Positions 35,596 through 44,003 of a stretch of 64,000 nucleotides of DNA are shown in pieces; the first letter of the stretch is position 1; every line of letters starts with the position of its first letter. Under the pieces are notes generated by a model. It saw only the letters and a program-made list of their open reading frames with translations. It ran no database searches and had not been told where the DNA came from. Position numbers and translations under genes: made by a program. This DNA comes from an uncultured Desulfuromusa sp. (GTDB taxonomy: Bacteria; Desulfobacterota; Desulfuromonadia; Desulfuromonadales; Geopsychrobacteraceae). Location: the NCBI RefSeq assembly GCF_963675815.1, contig NZ_OY776574.1, forward strand, positions 614,001 through 678,000. Reading direction: 5' to 3'.

Positions 35596-36753
35596 TCAGT
35601 AAGACCGCGGCATGTCGAGAACATGCTGGCCGATATAGGAGAGAATCAAATTGGTCGAAATTGGCGCCACCTGATACAGCTTGGTTTCCCTAAATTTACG
35701 CTCGATATCATATTCGGCAGCAAAGCCGAATCCACCATGGGTCTGAATTGCGACATTTGCCGCTTCCCAAGAAGCATCCGCAGCAAGTAGTTTCGCCATA
35801 TTGGCTTCCTTGCCGCAGGGCTTGCCCTCGTCAAACAATTGAGCGGCCCGAAAGCGCATCAGATCTGCTGCTTCAACATTGATATAAGCTCTGGCAATCG
35901 GGAATTGAATACCTTGATTCTGACCAATAGGTCGGTCAAATACGACCCGCTCATTGGCATAAGAGGAGGACTTCTCGGTAAACCAGCGGCCATCGCCAAT
36001 ACATTCAGCAGCAATAAGAATCCGCTCAGCGTTCATCCCGTCAAGGATATATTTGAACCCCATATTTTCTTCGCCAATCAGACTGTTCGCAGGGATCTTA
36101 AGATTGTCGAAAAAAACTTCATTGGTTTCGTGGTTCATCAAATTAATAATCGGCCTAACGGTCAGCTCATCTTCATTGACTTCGCGCAAGTCGACCAGAA
36201 AAACAGATAACCCCAACGATTTCTTCTTCACCTCTTTCAGAGGGGTCGTTCGGGCCAGAAGAATCATCAGATCGGAATGCTGAACCCGAGAAGTCCAGAC
36301 TTTCTGGCCATTAACGACATAATGATCGCCTTTAAGCACAGCGGTCGTCTGCAGTTTAGTCGTATCGGTTCCAGAATTCGGCTCAGTTACTCCGAAGGAC
36401 TGTAAACGTAATTCGCCGCTGGCGATCTTGGGCAGATATTTTTCCTTTTGTTCGTTCGAGCCATGACGCAGTAAAGTACCCATCGTATACATCTGGGCGT
36501 GGCAGGCACCAGAGTTGCCCCCTGACCGATTGATTTCTTCAAGAATAATTGAAGCATCAGCAATCCCTAAGCCGGAGCCACCATATTCTTCGGGGATCAG
36601 CGCAGCCAACCAACCGGCCTCAGTCAGCGCAGTGACAAATTCTTCTGGATAACCCCGGGCTTCGTCAATTTTTCTCCAATATTCACTTGGATAACAACTG
36701 CACAAATCGCGCATTGCGGAACGAATCTCCGCACTTAATTCCGATTCAATCAT
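35596..36753 (-). CDS. Acyl-CoA dehydrogenase
   Basis: The 385-residue FAD enzyme shows all three acyl-CoA dehydrogenase domains: QSFGVTEPNSGTDTT (about 118-132), VVNGQKVWTS, GMNAERILIAAE (about 239-250) and a C-terminal THGGFGFA with RKFRETKLYQ. The usual C-terminal catalytic glutamate position (YEGT) reads YQVA, so it cannot be the base there; E243 in NAER aligns with the isovaleryl/long-chain type base. It should oxidise a branched acyl-CoA (for instance methylsuccinyl-CoA) and reduce the ETF encoded nearby. It is the first gene of the operon behind the sigma-54 promoter. Confidence 0.9.
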   Translation of the reverse strand: MIESELSAEIRSAMRDLCSCYPSEYWRKIDEARGYPEEFVTALTEAGWLAALIPEEYGGSGLGIADASIILEEINRSGGNSGACHAQMYTMGTLLRHGSNEQKEKYLPKIASGELRLQSFGVTEPNSGTDTTKLQTTAVLKGDHYVVNGQKVWTSRVQHSDLMILLARTTPLKEVKKKSLGLSVFLVDLREVNEDELTVRPIINLMNHETNEVFFDNLKIPANSLIGEENMGFKYILDGMNAERILIAAECIGDGRWFTEKSSSYANERVVFDRPIGQNQGIQFPIARAYINVEAADLMRFRAAQLFDEGKPCGKEANMAKLLAADASWEAANVAIQTHGGFGFAAEYDIERKFRETKLYQVAPISTNLILSYIGQHVLDMPRSY

Positions 36754-36806
36754 CTGTTCACTCCATCAGGAAAAGTTTCTGAATCATTTCGATGAAAGTA
36801 CAGAAT

Positions 36807-36822
36807 AGCAACGGTTATGCCA
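36807..36822 (-). promoter_or_regulatory. Sigma-54 promoter of the catabolic operon
   Basis: Read on the - strand the bases are TGGCATAACCGTTGCT, against the consensus TGGCACG-N4-TTGCW. The -24 TGGCA and -12 TTGCT elements are exact with correct spacing. It lies 54 bases before the dehydrogenase start, so transcription should begin near 36795 and run through the genes down to about 25.0 kb. Activation needs an AAA+ enhancer-binding protein, which is encoded next door. Confidence 0.8.
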
Positions 36823-36906
36823 GTTTTTTTAAAAACCCATAATCCACTGATAAATAAGGTTTTTTAAAAAAATTAACTTTTTTACAATGTTATTGCCTGA
36901 CGATTG

Positions 36907-36944
36907 TGTTCAACTTAAAAACCATGATGTTCATATTTAGAACA
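36907..36944 (-). promoter_or_regulatory. Candidate upstream activator sites TGTTC / TGTTC-N7-GAACA
   Basis: TGTTC at 36907-36911 and again at 36928-36932, 21 bases apart (two helical turns), the second forming TGTTC-N7-GAACA with 36940-36944. This is about 105 bases upstream of the sigma-54 promoter, a normal enhancer distance. The remainder of 36754-37131 shows no gene, only AT-rich and purine-rich sequence (A and G tracts near 37035-37055). Confidence 0.6.
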
Positions 36945-37131
36945 ATGTTTTTTGGGGGAACCATCGGCGACCGAGAAAAAGAGATCAGCATCAATATCAC
37001 CTCAGAAAACTAAGGAGACAAAGATTCTCAAAAATGAAAAAAAAGGGGGGGATAAATGGGATTCCATTCAAAAGGGACTTCATATCAAAACCGAAAATCA
37101 GAGATAAACAGAGGAAGCACCTGACAGGGAT

Positions 37132-39063
37132 TTAGTCACTCCCTTCCTGATTGTTTAGTTTCTTCCACAGGGTTGTACGACTGATACCAAGCAGTTTAGC
37201 CAATTCTGAGCGGTTACCCTGAGCCTTCTCGTTAATCGCATTAATCAGTTGCTTCTCCATCTCTTCAAGAGTACCAATACTGACCGCGATACGCCTGCCA
37301 TTATTCTTACTGTCGCAGATAATCCCTTCGTCAGCCTCTGCAATCAGCTGCTGTACCCATTTTCTATCGAGCGTTCCATGATCGGTCAAAATCACTAGGC
37401 GTTCCATGAAATTCCCTAATTCCCGAATATTTCCAGGCCAGCTATACGCTTGCATCCAGGCGACAAGATCCTCAGGGATCCCGTTGATCTTTTTGCCAAA
37501 CTTTTGGTTAAATTCAGCCAGAAAATGTTCCGCAAGCAGAAGGATATCTCCGCTGCGATCTTTCAGCGACGGCAGCTCAAGCTTAAGGACATTTAAGCGA
37601 AAATAGAGATCACTGCGGAAATCTCCTCTCCTGACCGCTTTTTGTAGATTCTTGTTTGTCGCTGCAATACATCTGACATCAACAGGGATAACACTTTCTC
37701 CACCAATCCTCATAACCTCGCGCTCTTGCAGAACTCTGAGTAAACGCGCCTGAACACCCAAAGAGATACTGCCGATTTCGTCCAGAAAGATCGTTCCTCC
37801 ATGAGCCAATTCAAAAAGGCCTGGCTTCCCCCCCTTTCTGGCACCGGTAAAAGCACCATCTTCGTATCCAAACAACTCGCTTTCCAAAAGCTCCTCAGGC
37901 AAAGCTGCACAGTTTACAGCAACAAAAGGCCCGTTATAGCGATTGCTGGCTCGATGGATGCTTTGAGAAAACAGTTCCTTACCACAACCGCTTTCACCAA
38001 TAATCAAAACAGTTGAATCAACTCCTGAGAAATTCTCAGCCTTTTCGACAATATCGCCCATGGCTTCATCCTGAGTCAGAATATCTGCGAAACTAAACCT
38101 TGCAACCAAGCCCTTGCGATGTGATTCCTTACGGATTTTTTGTTCCAGTTGTTGCAATTGCGATATTTTTTGTAAGGTAAAAACCTCACCAAAATACTCT
38201 TTCTGATCACTGACTTTCGCGCGATTAACAACCAGATCGGTGCCATTGATAAAGCATTTTTGCCCTGCCCCCATCGGAAGTTTGAGCAATTTCAAAAGGA
38301 CCTTCTTGTCATCACGAATCTTGTTTCCCGAGGCCTGAGAGCAATTAAATTTTAGAAGGTCTTCAGCCATTTCATTGGCAAAAATGATATTGTCTTTTGC
38401 ATCGATACAGACAACCCCCTCATCTACAGCTTGAATCATAGTGCTCAGGCGGCGCGAATATTCCTTATCGCGACGTCTGATGGAAAGAACTTCTTCTGCC
38501 CTTTCAAGTGCCTGGGTTACCGAACGCAGGCTGGAATAAATAATCATCCCTTTCATACCGACATCATTCGCCAGACTCTGGCCCCATTCAGCGCCACTGA
38601 TAACAACCTTAAAGCCATCTTCAGCAGCCCTACTGATCTGTTCAGCAAAATCATTTGAATTCCGGTAAGTATATTGTTTCAACTCAACACCAATAATCTC
38701 CATCAGCTCGTCAAACTCATATGCTTCCCGGTAGGCCGAACCAAGGTAAGCAATTTTGTCTCCGAAATTTTTTGCCTGCCATAGGGCACGCAGCAAATCA
38801 AAATCATTAAACTCGGCCGTCACAACAGGAATATCGACAACCTCCCTGATAGCCGCAGCCGTTCCTCCGCGGCTCACGACAACTTCATATTCGGCACTCT
38901 GGACTTCCTCGTAAACAAGTTTGGCGGCCTTTTCCAGCAACGCTTCGATAATTTTAACATCCAGTTGTCTTTCTCGGGCGACCTGATTAACAAGCTGCGT
39001 AAACTGGGGATATGGGGAAGTTACTAGAATTTTTGGTCTCAAGTTACCCAACCTTTCTGTCAT
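37132..39063 (-). CDS. PrpR-type sigma-54-dependent transcriptional activator
   Basis: The 643-residue protein has an N-terminal PrpR_N sensor domain (about 10-190), a PAS domain (about 205-300), a short coiled linker, an AAA+ domain with Walker A GESGCGKE (356-363), the sigma-54 contact loop GAFTGA (403-408) and Walker B TIFLDE, and a C-terminal Fis-type helix-turn-helix (about 617-640, SELAKLLGISRTTLWKKL). PrpR_N senses organic acids (2-methylcitrate in PrpR). Placed directly upstream of the sigma-54 promoter and in the same orientation, it should switch on the catabolic and TRAP genes when the substrate or an intermediate is present. The start ATG 39063 has only a weak ribosome site. Confidence 0.93.
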   Translation of the reverse strand: MTERLGNLRPKILVTSPYPQFTQLVNQVARERQLDVKIIEALLEKAAKLVYEEVQSAEYEVVVSRGGTAAAIREVVDIPVVTAEFNDFDLLRALWQAKNFGDKIAYLGSAYREAYEFDELMEIIGVELKQYTYRNSNDFAEQISRAAEDGFKVVISGAEWGQSLANDVGMKGMIIYSSLRSVTQALERAEEVLSIRRRDKEYSRRLSTMIQAVDEGVVCIDAKDNIIFANEMAEDLLKFNCSQASGNKIRDDKKVLLKLLKLPMGAGQKCFINGTDLVVNRAKVSDQKEYFGEVFTLQKISQLQQLEQKIRKESHRKGLVARFSFADILTQDEAMGDIVEKAENFSGVDSTVLIIGESGCGKELFSQSIHRASNRYNGPFVAVNCAALPEELLESELFGYEDGAFTGARKGGKPGLFELAHGGTIFLDEIGSISLGVQARLLRVLQEREVMRIGGESVIPVDVRCIAATNKNLQKAVRRGDFRSDLYFRLNVLKLELPSLKDRSGDILLLAEHFLAEFNQKFGKKINGIPEDLVAWMQAYSWPGNIRELGNFMERLVILTDHGTLDRKWVQQLIAEADEGIICDSKNNGRRIAVSIGTLEEMEKQLINAINEKAQGNRSELAKLLGISRTTLWKKLNNQEGSD

Positions 39064-39372
39064 CAGAACTTAGATTACAAGGAAAACAAAACACTCGGAC
39101 GCTGAAGAAACAGCTGTTTTTTCCAGAGCATCTTATTTATTTTTACAAAAATCATCTCGCAATACCCACATTTAAACTTGCAGACAAATAAATTGAAAAA
39201 GGCAAAGGGAGATCGAAATCTCCCCCAAAACCATGACAACCTCGCAGAACAGAACTTCTTCGACGCCACCAAACGTACCTTGAGTCTGAGACGAGGGTCA
39301 ATTGAGAAAATTCCTGCCTCACAATCAGTTTTTTGTTATGATTCAGCAGACCCACTTATCAGGAGATAAAAA
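39064..39372. other. Divergent intergenic region between the activator and HD-domain genes
   Basis: This 309-base gap holds the promoters of two divergent units. On the + strand a -10-like TATGAT lies at 39337-39342 without a clear -35, followed by an AGGAG site (39361-39365) for the HD gene. No inverted repeat like the TGTTC motif is present, so autoregulation of the activator is not evident. No gene is seen. Confidence 0.4.
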
Positions 39373-39939
39373 ATGGAGTATGGAATCAATCGCGAACGGT
39401 CCCTGGAGTTGCTTAACCAATATCTAAATAGTCCCAATTTAATAAAACATTCTCTGGCCAGTGAAGCCGTCATGCGGGCATTGGCACGTCATTTTTCAGA
39501 GGATGAGGAACTCTGGGGGCTCACCGGCTTACTGCACGACCTTGATGTTGAACTCACGCTGGATGCCCCCACCCGTCACACCCATGAAACTGTTCGCATC
39601 CTCCGAGAAGAAGGGGTTGCAGAAGAGATTATCGCAGCAATCCGGATGCATAACGAACTGGCCCACAATGATAAAAGGAGCGAGCGCTTCCACCACGCTC
39701 TGGCAGCCGGAGAAACCATTACCGGACTGATTATTGCGACGGCACTGGTCTATCCGGATAAAAAGCTCGCCAGCGTAAAACCGAAATCGGTCCGCAAACG
39801 CTACAAGGAAAAACAGTTTGCCGCCGGAGCAGATCGGATCATTATCGCCGAATGTGAATTAATCGGGATTCCCATTCCCGATTTCTGCGATCTCAGTCTG
39901 GAAGCTATGCAGGCAATCTCTTCCGATCTCGGGTTGTAA
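39373..39939 (+). CDS. HD-domain protein, probable metal-dependent phosphohydrolase
   Basis: The 188-residue protein carries an HD superfamily signature: an N-terminal helix with a histidine (KHSLASEAVMRALARHF), the HD pair in LTGLLHDLDVEL (about 49-60), a THETVRIL block and IRMHNELAH. These positions give the metal ligands of small HDIG-type hydrolases annotated as nucleotidyl or cyclic-dinucleotide phosphohydrolases. The substrate is unknown. AGGAG precedes the ATG at 39373. It is followed after 31 bases by larB, so the two may be co-transcribed. Confidence 0.85.
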   Translation: MEYGINRERSLELLNQYLNSPNLIKHSLASEAVMRALARHFSEDEELWGLTGLLHDLDVELTLDAPTRHTHETVRILREEGVAEEIIAAIRMHNELAHNDKRSERFHHALAAGETITGLIIATALVYPDKKLASVKPKSVRKRYKEKQFAAGADRIIIAECELIGIPIPDFCDLSLEAMQAISSDLGL

Positions 39940-39970
39940 TCTATTTTTAAATTCAAAGCCTGGATACTCT

Positions 39971-40726
39971 ATGAACCATAAAGAACTGGGAAGGCTGTTG
40001 CAATCCCTGGCAGATGGACAGATCAGTGTTGATGATGGTGTCGAACGCCTGAAGCACCTCCCGTTTGAAGATTTGGGCATCGCACAGATTGATCATCACC
40101 GCGAACTCCGGCAGGGGGTTCCGGAAGTTATTCTCGGCGACAGTAAAAGTCCGGATCAACTGAAAATAATTCTTTCTGCAATGGCAAAACGGAATCAGAA
40201 CATTCTGGTCACCCGTCTGGATCATGAGAAAGCAAAGGAACTGTGTAATCTGTTTCCTGAAGGAGAGTACGATAGTGATGCGCGCACCTTCTGTCTGCTT
40301 CAACAACCAATAGAGATCACCGGGCAGGGTAAAATTGTGGTCATCTGTGCAGGGACCTCTGATCTGCCTGTTGCCCGTGAAGCGGTGATAACGGCCAGAA
40401 TGCTCGGCAATGAAGTTGAAGAGCTGATTGATGTTGGTGTTGCAGGAATCCATCGTTTACTGGCCCGTCAGAAGTTACTCAACGAAGCCGCCGTTTTGAT
40501 TGTTATTGCCGGAATGGAAGGAGCCCTGCCGTCCGTTGTTGGCGGACTTGTTGCCGCTCCGGTCATCGCCGTTCCTACTTCGGTGGGCTATGGCGCGTCT
40601 TTCGGTGGTGTAGCTGCGCTTCTCGGAATGCTGAATTCATGTGCCGGCGGAGTGACTGTTGTCAATATAGACAATGGCTTTGGTGCCGCATTTGCAGCAA
40701 ATCGGATTAATCAAAAAAATGGATAA
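39971..40726 (+). CDS. larB: LarB, nickel-pincer cofactor synthesis carboxylase
   Basis: The 251-residue protein belongs to the PurE-like family that includes LarB, which carboxylates and hydrolyses nicotinic acid adenine dinucleotide in the first step of nickel-pincer nucleotide synthesis. Characteristic blocks are the N-terminal LLQSLADGQISVDDGVERLKHLPFEDLG, VVICAGTSDLPVAREA, VGVAGIHRLL and IVIAGMEGALPSVVGGLVAAPVIAVPTSVGYGAS (the AIR-carboxylase-like core). The next gene is larC, supporting the assignment. LarE and the client racemase LarA are not in the window. Confidence 0.92.
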   Translation: MNHKELGRLLQSLADGQISVDDGVERLKHLPFEDLGIAQIDHHRELRQGVPEVILGDSKSPDQLKIILSAMAKRNQNILVTRLDHEKAKELCNLFPEGEYDSDARTFCLLQQPIEITGQGKIVVICAGTSDLPVAREAVITARMLGNEVEELIDVGVAGIHRLLARQKLLNEAAVLIVIAGMEGALPSVVGGLVAAPVIAVPTSVGYGASFGGVAALLGMLNSCAGGVTVVNIDNGFGAAFAANRINQKNG

Positions 40727-40750
40727 GTTCCATGCAACGATAAACCACAG

Positions 40751-40791
40751 TGACACAGAGACAACCTGAAAATCTTGATTTTTCTGTGTCA
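40751..40791. repeat. 9-bp inverted repeat between larB and larC
   Basis: TGACACAGA (40751-40759) pairs with TCTGTGTCA (40783-40791) around a 23-base loop. No T-run follows. It may be an mRNA hairpin separating larB from larC translation. Confidence 0.45.
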
Positions 40792-40820
40792 TTATGGTCG
40801 AAAATCGATAGGATACAGTT

Positions 40821-42017
40821 ATGAAAACGCTTTACCTTGATGCCTTTTCCGGGATTTCCGGTGACATGGTTCTTGGCCTGTTGCTGGATCTCGGAGTCGA
40901 ACAACAGACCCTTGAACGGGAGCTCGCCAAACTACCAATTTCCGGGTACACACTTGAAGTTGGGCGCGAACAGCGACATGGAATCGAAGGGACCCGATTG
41001 CAAGTACAATGTGAAGAAACACATCACCACCGGAGTTGGAGTACCATTGATACAATGTTATCAGCCAGTGAACTGCAGCCACCGGTCAAGCAGATGTCTC
41101 GCAATTTTTTCCGCCGCCTGGGAGAGGCTGAAGCCAAGGTCCACGGGATTGATATCAACCGGGTGCACTTTCACGAAGTGGGAGCTGTCGATGCCATTGT
41201 CGATCTCGTGGGTGCAGCAATAGGCCTGCAGCTGCTCGGAATTGATAAAATTTTTTGTTCTCCCCTGCCCCTATCACGCGGCATGAGTCATTGTGCCCAT
41301 GGGGCATTGCCTCTTCCAGCTCCGGCAACGCTGGAAATTTTACGCGGAAAACCCACTTGCGACAGTTACAACGACAAAGAACTTGTAACCCCAACCGGAG
41401 CAACGATTGCAGCATCGGCTGAATTCAGTCCCTTACCCGCATTGCCTCTGGGAAAAACCGGTTATGGTGTTGGTGGGTGGGAGCTGGAAGACCGCCCTAA
41501 CCTTTTGCGCGGCATCCTCTATGAAGACGATGGGTCTCTCCATAAACCTCACAGGGTACAAGTTCTTGAAACGAATATCGACGACAGCACTCCGGAACAG
41601 CTGGGCAACCTTATGGATCTTTTGCTCTCTGCCGGAGCTCTGGACGTCAGCTATACAACTCTGCATATGAAAAAAAATCGTCCCGGACAACTCCTGACGG
41701 TGATCTGTCGCCCTGAGCTGGCATCACCATTAGCTCGTCTGGTTATGCGAGAAAGCAGCTCAATCGGCGTGCGTAGCACAGCTTGCGATCGCTATCAACT
41801 CAACCGTCATCAAGCGAAAGTGATGACTGAGTTTGGAGAAGCCGGGGTCAAAGTCATTTATGAAGGCTCACGGTTTTTACGCTTTGCAGCAGAATATGAT
41901 GATTGCCGGGAATTATCTCGAAAAAGTGGACAACCATTGCAGCAGATTTACCGGCGAGTAGAAGCAGCAGCTTACGAACAACTGGATTTGACGACCAAGG
42001 AGAAGTTTGATGACTGA
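40821..42017 (+). CDS. larC: LarC, nickel insertion protein for the nickel-pincer cofactor
   Basis: The 398-residue protein is LarC, a CTP-dependent cyclometallase that inserts nickel into the pincer nucleotide. It begins TLYLDAFSGISGDM, contains VHFHEVGAVDAIVD, THHHRSW (a histidine-rich nickel-loading stretch around residue 69) and the second-half block VLETNIDDSTPEQLG. In lactobacilli larC is split and read through a ribosomal frameshift; here it is one continuous frame. The stop overlaps the pgpA start by eight bases. Confidence 0.92.
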   Translation: MKTLYLDAFSGISGDMVLGLLLDLGVEQQTLERELAKLPISGYTLEVGREQRHGIEGTRLQVQCEETHHHRSWSTIDTMLSASELQPPVKQMSRNFFRRLGEAEAKVHGIDINRVHFHEVGAVDAIVDLVGAAIGLQLLGIDKIFCSPLPLSRGMSHCAHGALPLPAPATLEILRGKPTCDSYNDKELVTPTGATIAASAEFSPLPALPLGKTGYGVGGWELEDRPNLLRGILYEDDGSLHKPHRVQVLETNIDDSTPEQLGNLMDLLLSAGALDVSYTTLHMKKNRPGQLLTVICRPELASPLARLVMRESSSIGVRSTACDRYQLNRHQAKVMTEFGEAGVKVIYEGSRFLRFAAEYDDCRELSRKSGQPLQQIYRRVEAAAYEQLDLTTKEKFDD

Positions 42018-42495
42018 GGACAATCACCCGGAAGCTGGCGGTTATCGAAAATTGGTTTTATTTTTAGGCAGTAACGGTGGCCTGGGTTATGCTCCCGTAG
42101 CCCCCGGAACCTTTGGGACATTAGCTGGGATTCCTGCTTTTTATTACCTTTCCCGATTTTCCTGGTCACTGCAACTGCTCACCCTGGCCACCATCATCTT
42201 CCTGAGTTTCTGGGTCTGCGATGTTGCTGGAAAATACTATAACGAAGCCGATGACGGGCGAATTGTCATTGATGAATTAGCCGGTTATCTTGTCACCACA
42301 GCCTTTCTTCCATTTTCCTGGCCGACAGCAATTCTGGGATTTATCTGGTTCCGGATTTTCGATATTGTTAAACCCCCTCCTGCCAGTTGGTTCGATCGGG
42401 AGATGAAAAACGGCCTTGGGGTCACTTTGGACGATGTCATGGCAGGCATTTATGCCGCCATTTTGCTGCGCGTCTGTCTGGCCCTTTTTTCCTAG
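42010..42495 (+). CDS. pgpA: Phosphatidylglycerophosphatase A
   Basis: The 161-residue membrane protein should dephosphorylate phosphatidylglycerophosphate to phosphatidylglycerol. The family blocks are GLGYAPVAPGTFGTLAGIP near the start, DDGRIVIDELAGYLV (acidic metal-binding part) and FRIFDIVKPPPASWFDRE with DDVMAGIYA at the end. Three or four membrane helices are visible. The ATG at 42010 (AAGGAG upstream) overlaps the larC stop; a TTG codon directly before it is not needed. cinA follows after 49 bases, as in many bacteria. Confidence 0.93.
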   Translation: MTEDNHPEAGGYRKLVLFLGSNGGLGYAPVAPGTFGTLAGIPAFYYLSRFSWSLQLLTLATIIFLSFWVCDVAGKYYNEADDGRIVIDELAGYLVTTAFLPFSWPTAILGFIWFRIFDIVKPPPASWFDREMKNGLGVTLDDVMAGIYAAILLRVCLALFS

Positions 42496-42544
42496 TACGG
42501 GACAGGTACAGGAGCCTGCCCGGGTTCATGTTTTGGAGTTCCAA

Positions 42545-43795
42545 ATGCCCCCCTATGACATCGCCATATTGACCACAGGAGATGAACTCCTGAGTGGAGA
42601 GATCAGTGACAGTAACACCAGAGCGGTTGCAGGAATACTTTCCGCCCATGGTTACAGGCTTCGTTGTTCCCTCTCGGTTCCTGATCAGGAAAAAGAAATT
42701 GTAGCTGCGCTGGAATACTTGATTGGCCACGTTCAATTCATCATTATTACTGGCGGTCTAGGTTCCACGGGGGATGATCGAACCGCGCGAGCTGCTGCAA
42801 GAGCCCTTGGACAACCTCTTGTTGTTAATGATGAAGCACTGGAAATGATACGCCGGTGGTTTGCACGCCGCAATTTTCAGATGGAGCCCAATAACGAAAG
42901 ACAGGCATTGTTACCACAGTTGGCGCAGCCACTTCAAAATCCACTGGGCACTGCGCCCGGATTTCGATTACAGCATAAAGGAGGCTGCGAATTATTCTTC
43001 CTTCCAGGAGTTCCGGCTGAGATGCAAGCGATGTTCAGGACATCCGTTCTTCCTGTCCTGCAACAGAAAATGCCGAATGTCAGTCCACAACAGCAACGCA
43101 CTCTTAAATTATTCGGCCTTTCGGAACCGAAAATTGACAGGATGATTCCTTACCAGCAGCTACCTGCGGGAATTGATGTCGCCTTTGCCCTTGACTACCC
43201 TTTAGTTTTACTCAAACTCAAAGCCGCCGGAAATGATGCGGAATACTGCCTTGATCAAGCTGAAGCTCTGCTCCTCGAAAAATTGGGAGACTATCTGATC
43301 GCCCGGGATGGAGAAACCCCGGAAGGCAATGTCGGCAAATTGCTCAGCAATGCAGGATTGACCCTTTCTCTGGCTGAATCATGCACCGGTGGACTGCTGA
43401 CAACAATGTTGACCAGTCAACCGGGAGCCTCAGCATTTCTGGAACGCGCAGGAATAACCTATGCTGATTCTGCAAAAAAAGACTGGCTGCATGTTCCGGC
43501 ACTGCTATTACAACAGCATGGAGCCGTCAGTGAAAACTGTGCTCGGGCCATGGCCAGTGGTCTCAGGCAGAATACGGGAACGGATTTGTCCCTGGCAATC
43601 ACAGGGATAGCAGGGCCAGACGGCGGTACGGAAGAGAAACCGGTCGGCACTGTGTATATCTCCCTGGCAAGCGCCAGTAGCGTTCATGTCAAAAAATACA
43701 CGTTTTCAGGAGATCGAAATCAGATTCAACGAATGAGCGCAACAATGGCATTGGAATGGTTGCGCCGTTTTACCTTACAGCAGATGGAAAAATAG
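42545..43795 (+). CDS. cinA: CinA, nicotinamide-nucleotide amidase / ADP-ribose pyrophosphatase-like
   Basis: The 416-residue protein has the N-terminal MoaB/MoeA-like COG1058 domain (about 1-170, ILTTGDELLSGEISDSNTR, TGGLGSTGDDRTARA) and the C-terminal CinA amidase domain (about 255-416, SLAESCTGGLL, GITYADSAK and TGIAGPDGGT), which deamidates NMN in pyridine nucleotide recycling. The ATG at 42545 follows TTGGAG; upstream in-frame codons lie inside pgpA. It stands between pgpA and recA, a conserved order in many bacteria. Confidence 0.94.
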   Translation: MPPYDIAILTTGDELLSGEISDSNTRAVAGILSAHGYRLRCSLSVPDQEKEIVAALEYLIGHVQFIIITGGLGSTGDDRTARAAARALGQPLVVNDEALEMIRRWFARRNFQMEPNNERQALLPQLAQPLQNPLGTAPGFRLQHKGGCELFFLPGVPAEMQAMFRTSVLPVLQQKMPNVSPQQQRTLKLFGLSEPKIDRMIPYQQLPAGIDVAFALDYPLVLLKLKAAGNDAEYCLDQAEALLLEKLGDYLIARDGETPEGNVGKLLSNAGLTLSLAESCTGGLLTTMLTSQPGASAFLERAGITYADSAKKDWLHVPALLLQQHGAVSENCARAMASGLRQNTGTDLSLAITGIAGPDGGTEEKPVGTVYISLASASSVHVKKYTFSGDRNQIQRMSATMALEWLRRFTLQQMEK

Positions 43796-44003
43796 CCTTG
43801 GCAAAAACAATATTGGCTCGACACCAGCAAAAAAAAGTTTTAATGTTAGTCACTGAGAGGGGAAAACTAAATCCAGAAAGCACTTCAAATCCACCCGATC
43901 TGTCCATATGACTTTTTCTGACACATCAGCATGAGACATTTCGGGGAAAGTTAGAATTACACTATAAAGCTTTAAAAATACGATAAATAAACTGGAGGAA
44001 AAA

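Noticed and set aside
43796..44003. LexA/SOS box upstream of recA
   Set aside because: I looked for a dyad of the usual bacterial types and saw none; the lineage-specific motif could still be missed by eye.
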